From: CAZZIZ01 sp964654535
GTDB taxonomy: Bacteria; Bacteroidota; Bacteroidia; Chitinophagales; UBA2359
Length of the DNA: 14,047 nucleotides
Direction of reading: 5' to 3'
Assembly (NCBI GenBank): GCA_964654535.1
Contig: CAZZIZ010000085.1
Span: forward strand, 1-14,047
Of the stretch, positions 12,339 to 14,047 are shown in pieces (within the stretch, counting starts at the first letter, position 1; every line of letters starts with the position of its first letter). Under the pieces are notes generated by a model. It worked only from the letters and a program-made list of their open reading frames with translations. It had not been told where the DNA came from and made no database searches. Both the position numbers and the translations under genes were made by a program.

Positions 12339-14047
12339 CTAGAAGGGATATCCGATGCCCAAATTGAACCTTAGGTTTTCTGTTCTCCACTCCCTATCCA
12401 ATGGGGCAACTTCTCCGAGTATCCACTCGAATTCGCCAGTGTCGGGGTTATCGAAGCTGTTTCCTCTAAGGGGTACAGCGGTGTCGAGTCGCAAGACAAA
12501 ATAACCGAAATCCATTCTCAGTCCAAAGCCACCACCAACGGCTAGTTCTTGAAATGATTGTGAAAGGCTAACGAATTCGCCTTGTTGGGGCACAGACTCA
12601 GCGGATCTTTCCGTCCAAATATTTCCTGCATCGATAAACCAAGCTCCTTTAAAAATAGTTACCAATGGGAAGCGCCATTCGGCATTCGCGGTAAATTTAT
12701 AATCTCCGAATCTTTGGAAGCCAAGTGCATCTTCGGGATTATTTGGTGTCGTACCCGGTCCCAGACCTCTAATTCTATAAGATCTTAAATCAGCACTTCC
12801 CCCGGCAAAGAATTGCCTAGAATAAGGCAAGAAGTCTGAGTTTTGATAAGGCAGACCATATCCGGCAAATGTTCTAAACACAAAGAGGTTATTGGAGGAA
12901 GCCTGAAGGTAGTATCTAAGATCTAGCTCAAGTCGGACGTACTGAGAATAGTTCAAGCCTCCGATTTCAAGGTTTCCCTTCGCCAAGGACTCAATGACGC
13001 GCAGTGAGAAACCTGCAGTTTCTGCATTAACTCTTGCAAAAAAGAAATCCCTTGGTCTCTTTAAGTTTTGCGTATTGTATATAAAAGAGTAAAGTCCTCC
13101 AACAATAAGTGTTTCTGTAAATATCGCTGATAGTCTTGGACTCATAACCAATTCATTTCTAAACTCCTCAGTAGGACTGAATCTGAAATAACGTACGTCC
13201 GCTGGGCGTATTATAAATCTCCACCTCTTAGAGGGATTCCAGTCCCAGCCGAATCCAATTTCGTATTCTTGAGAATTGAATCGGTCGAACTGATCAACAA
13301 ATTGCATCGCCAAATTTGCCGTAGCGATTGGCTTTTTCCTTGGTTTTTTCTTTGGAACATAGTTTTTACCTCTGAATGGGGCCAATAATCTCGGAAATCC
13401 AAGGCTAGGGAATTTGACACTAAACTCGGGAGATATTTGAAAAGCCGTTACGAGGTCAGTTTCTTCTTTGCCATCAAAGTTATATTCGAATGCTACTGGT
13501 AAACTCGCGTTAAACTGCTCGGCGCCTCCCCAAAAGTTATTATTCTTAAAGATTAGTTTAACAGCGTTCCCGGCATTTGAGTTAAGTATGGACCCCCCAC
13601 CTCGAGTATGCGCATCTATTTCTGCGGAAACATCCCAGCGCGGTGATGGGGTTAATAAAATGTAGGCCTTTAGTTTGTTGTCACCAACTTTATCAAATCG
13701 AATATTAACGTAGCGAAAAACACCTAGCTCCAGAAACTGATTAATAGTTAAGCGATAGTCCTGCTCGGAATAAGGCTGGCCTTTTTCGATTCGAATTAAG
13801 CTGGTTAGAGATTGAGGACGAAATTTGTTTTCAGTGGAAACATAATGGTACTGACCGTCGACCAGAATGGTGTCACCATTAACTCCCCGAGAGCCCTCGA
13901 TATTAAAGTCAGGCACCACGTAAATTTCGTCGATGAAATATTTCTTATGTGGCTCGGTTCCAGCCAAGGAATCAACATCTACGTGAAGGTTAAGCAACTT
14001 ATAGTTTGAAAAACTATCAACTCGATACTTTATGTACTCCTTTTTAA
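12339..14047 (-). CDS. TamL-like Omp85 outer-membrane protein, 5' end outside window
   Basis: The frame is open to the right window edge, so the N-terminus is missing; 568 residues are visible. A TTG at 13997 is not a believable start because coding continues upstream (KKEYIKYRVDSFSNYK) without a stop. A POTRA-type domain is visible early (FIDEIYVVPDF to AYILLTPSP, with the helix YRLTINQFLELGVFRYVNIRF). The rest is a beta-barrel with alternating aromatic strands, a motif FAGGSADLRSYRIRGLGPGT that corresponds to the RGY-like loop of Omp85 proteins, and a terminal strand RFNLGIGYPF. This fits the Bacteroidota TamL/BamA superfamily, which inserts or exports proteins or lipids at the outer membrane. 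TamL rather than BamA is my inference from the motif and the terminal strand. Two secreted thioredoxin-like genes follow. Confidence 0.88.
   Translation of the reverse strand, partial: KKEYIKYRVDSFSNYKLLNLHVDVDSLAGTEPHKKYFIDEIYVVPDFNIEGSRGVNGDTILVDGQYHYVSTENKFRPQSLTSLIRIEKGQPYSEQDYRLTINQFLELGVFRYVNIRFDKVGDNKLKAYILLTPSPRWDVSAEIDAHTRGGGSILNSNAGNAVKLIFKNNNFWGGAEQFNASLPVAFEYNFDGKEETDLVTAFQISPEFSVKFPSLGFPRLLAPFRGKNYVPKKKPRKKPIATANLAMQFVDQFDRFNSQEYEIGFGWDWNPSKRWRFIIRPADVRYFRFSPTEEFRNELVMSPRLSAIFTETLIVGGLYSFIYNTQNLKRPRDFFFARVNAETAGFSLRVIESLAKGNLEIGGLNYSQYVRLELDLRYYLQASSNNLFVFRTFAGYGLPYQNSDFLPYSRQFFAGGSADLRSYRIRGLGPGTTPNNPEDALGFQRFGDYKFTANAEWRFPLVTIFKGAWFIDAGNIWTERSAESVPQQGEFVSLSQSFQELAVGGGFGLRMDFGYFVLRLDTAVPLRGNSFDNPDTGEFEWILGEVAPLDREWRTENLRFNLGIGYPF

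Noticed and set aside
13995..13997. TTG at 13997 as the start of the barrel gene.
   Set aside because: The frame continues upstream to the window edge with plausible coding sequence, and the protein would lack its signal peptide.

Overview
The window looks like chromosomal DNA from a member of the Bacteroidota, most likely a flavobacterium-like lineage. The grounds are a TamL-type Omp85 barrel gene, a lipoprotein with acidic residues right after its lipobox cysteine, a MarR-YceI pair, a PIG-L deacetylase next to a sodium:solute symporter, little Shine-Dalgarno signal, and several genes that seem to start with TTG or GTG. No rRNA, tRNA, CRISPR array, transposase or phage gene was seen.

Layout. 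(1) 78-4416, minus strand: a tight three-gene unit of secreted PIG-L/LmbE deacetylase, a 41-residue single-TM microprotein that overlaps it, and an SSS-family symporter whose TTG start directly follows the microprotein stop. (2) 4552-7242, plus strand: a membrane protein built from a DUF1508 (YegP-like) domain, an octad repeat, a TM helix, a proline-rich linker and a Cys-containing end domain; then a lipoprotein with two lipocalin-like repeats. Each is followed by a strong intrinsic terminator. (3) 7322-8378: about 1 kb without a credible gene, packed with hairpins. It holds a perfect 54-bp palindrome, two copies of a mosaic hairpin element (a third, partial copy lies at the left window edge) and a row of small stem-loops. 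(4) 8379-10120, plus strand: an OmpR-type response regulator and a PhoR-like histidine kinase overlapping by one base. (5) 10177-11242, minus strand: MarR regulator then YceI protein, with two adjacent palindromes just upstream as likely operator. (6) 11360-14047, minus strand: a TamL-like outer-membrane protein (5' end beyond the window) followed by two secreted thioredoxin-like proteins in tandem.

How the genes may work together. Unit 1 suggests cleavage of an N-acetylated substrate outside the cytoplasm and sodium-coupled uptake of a product. Unit 6 is an envelope cluster. The MarR-YceI unit looks autoregulated. The two-component pair has no sensor domain and no nearby target gene that reveals its stimulus. 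The best candidates for something undescribed are the microprotein wedged between deacetylase and symporter, the TonB-shaped DUF1508 protein, and the mosaic hairpin element with its 54-bp palindrome.
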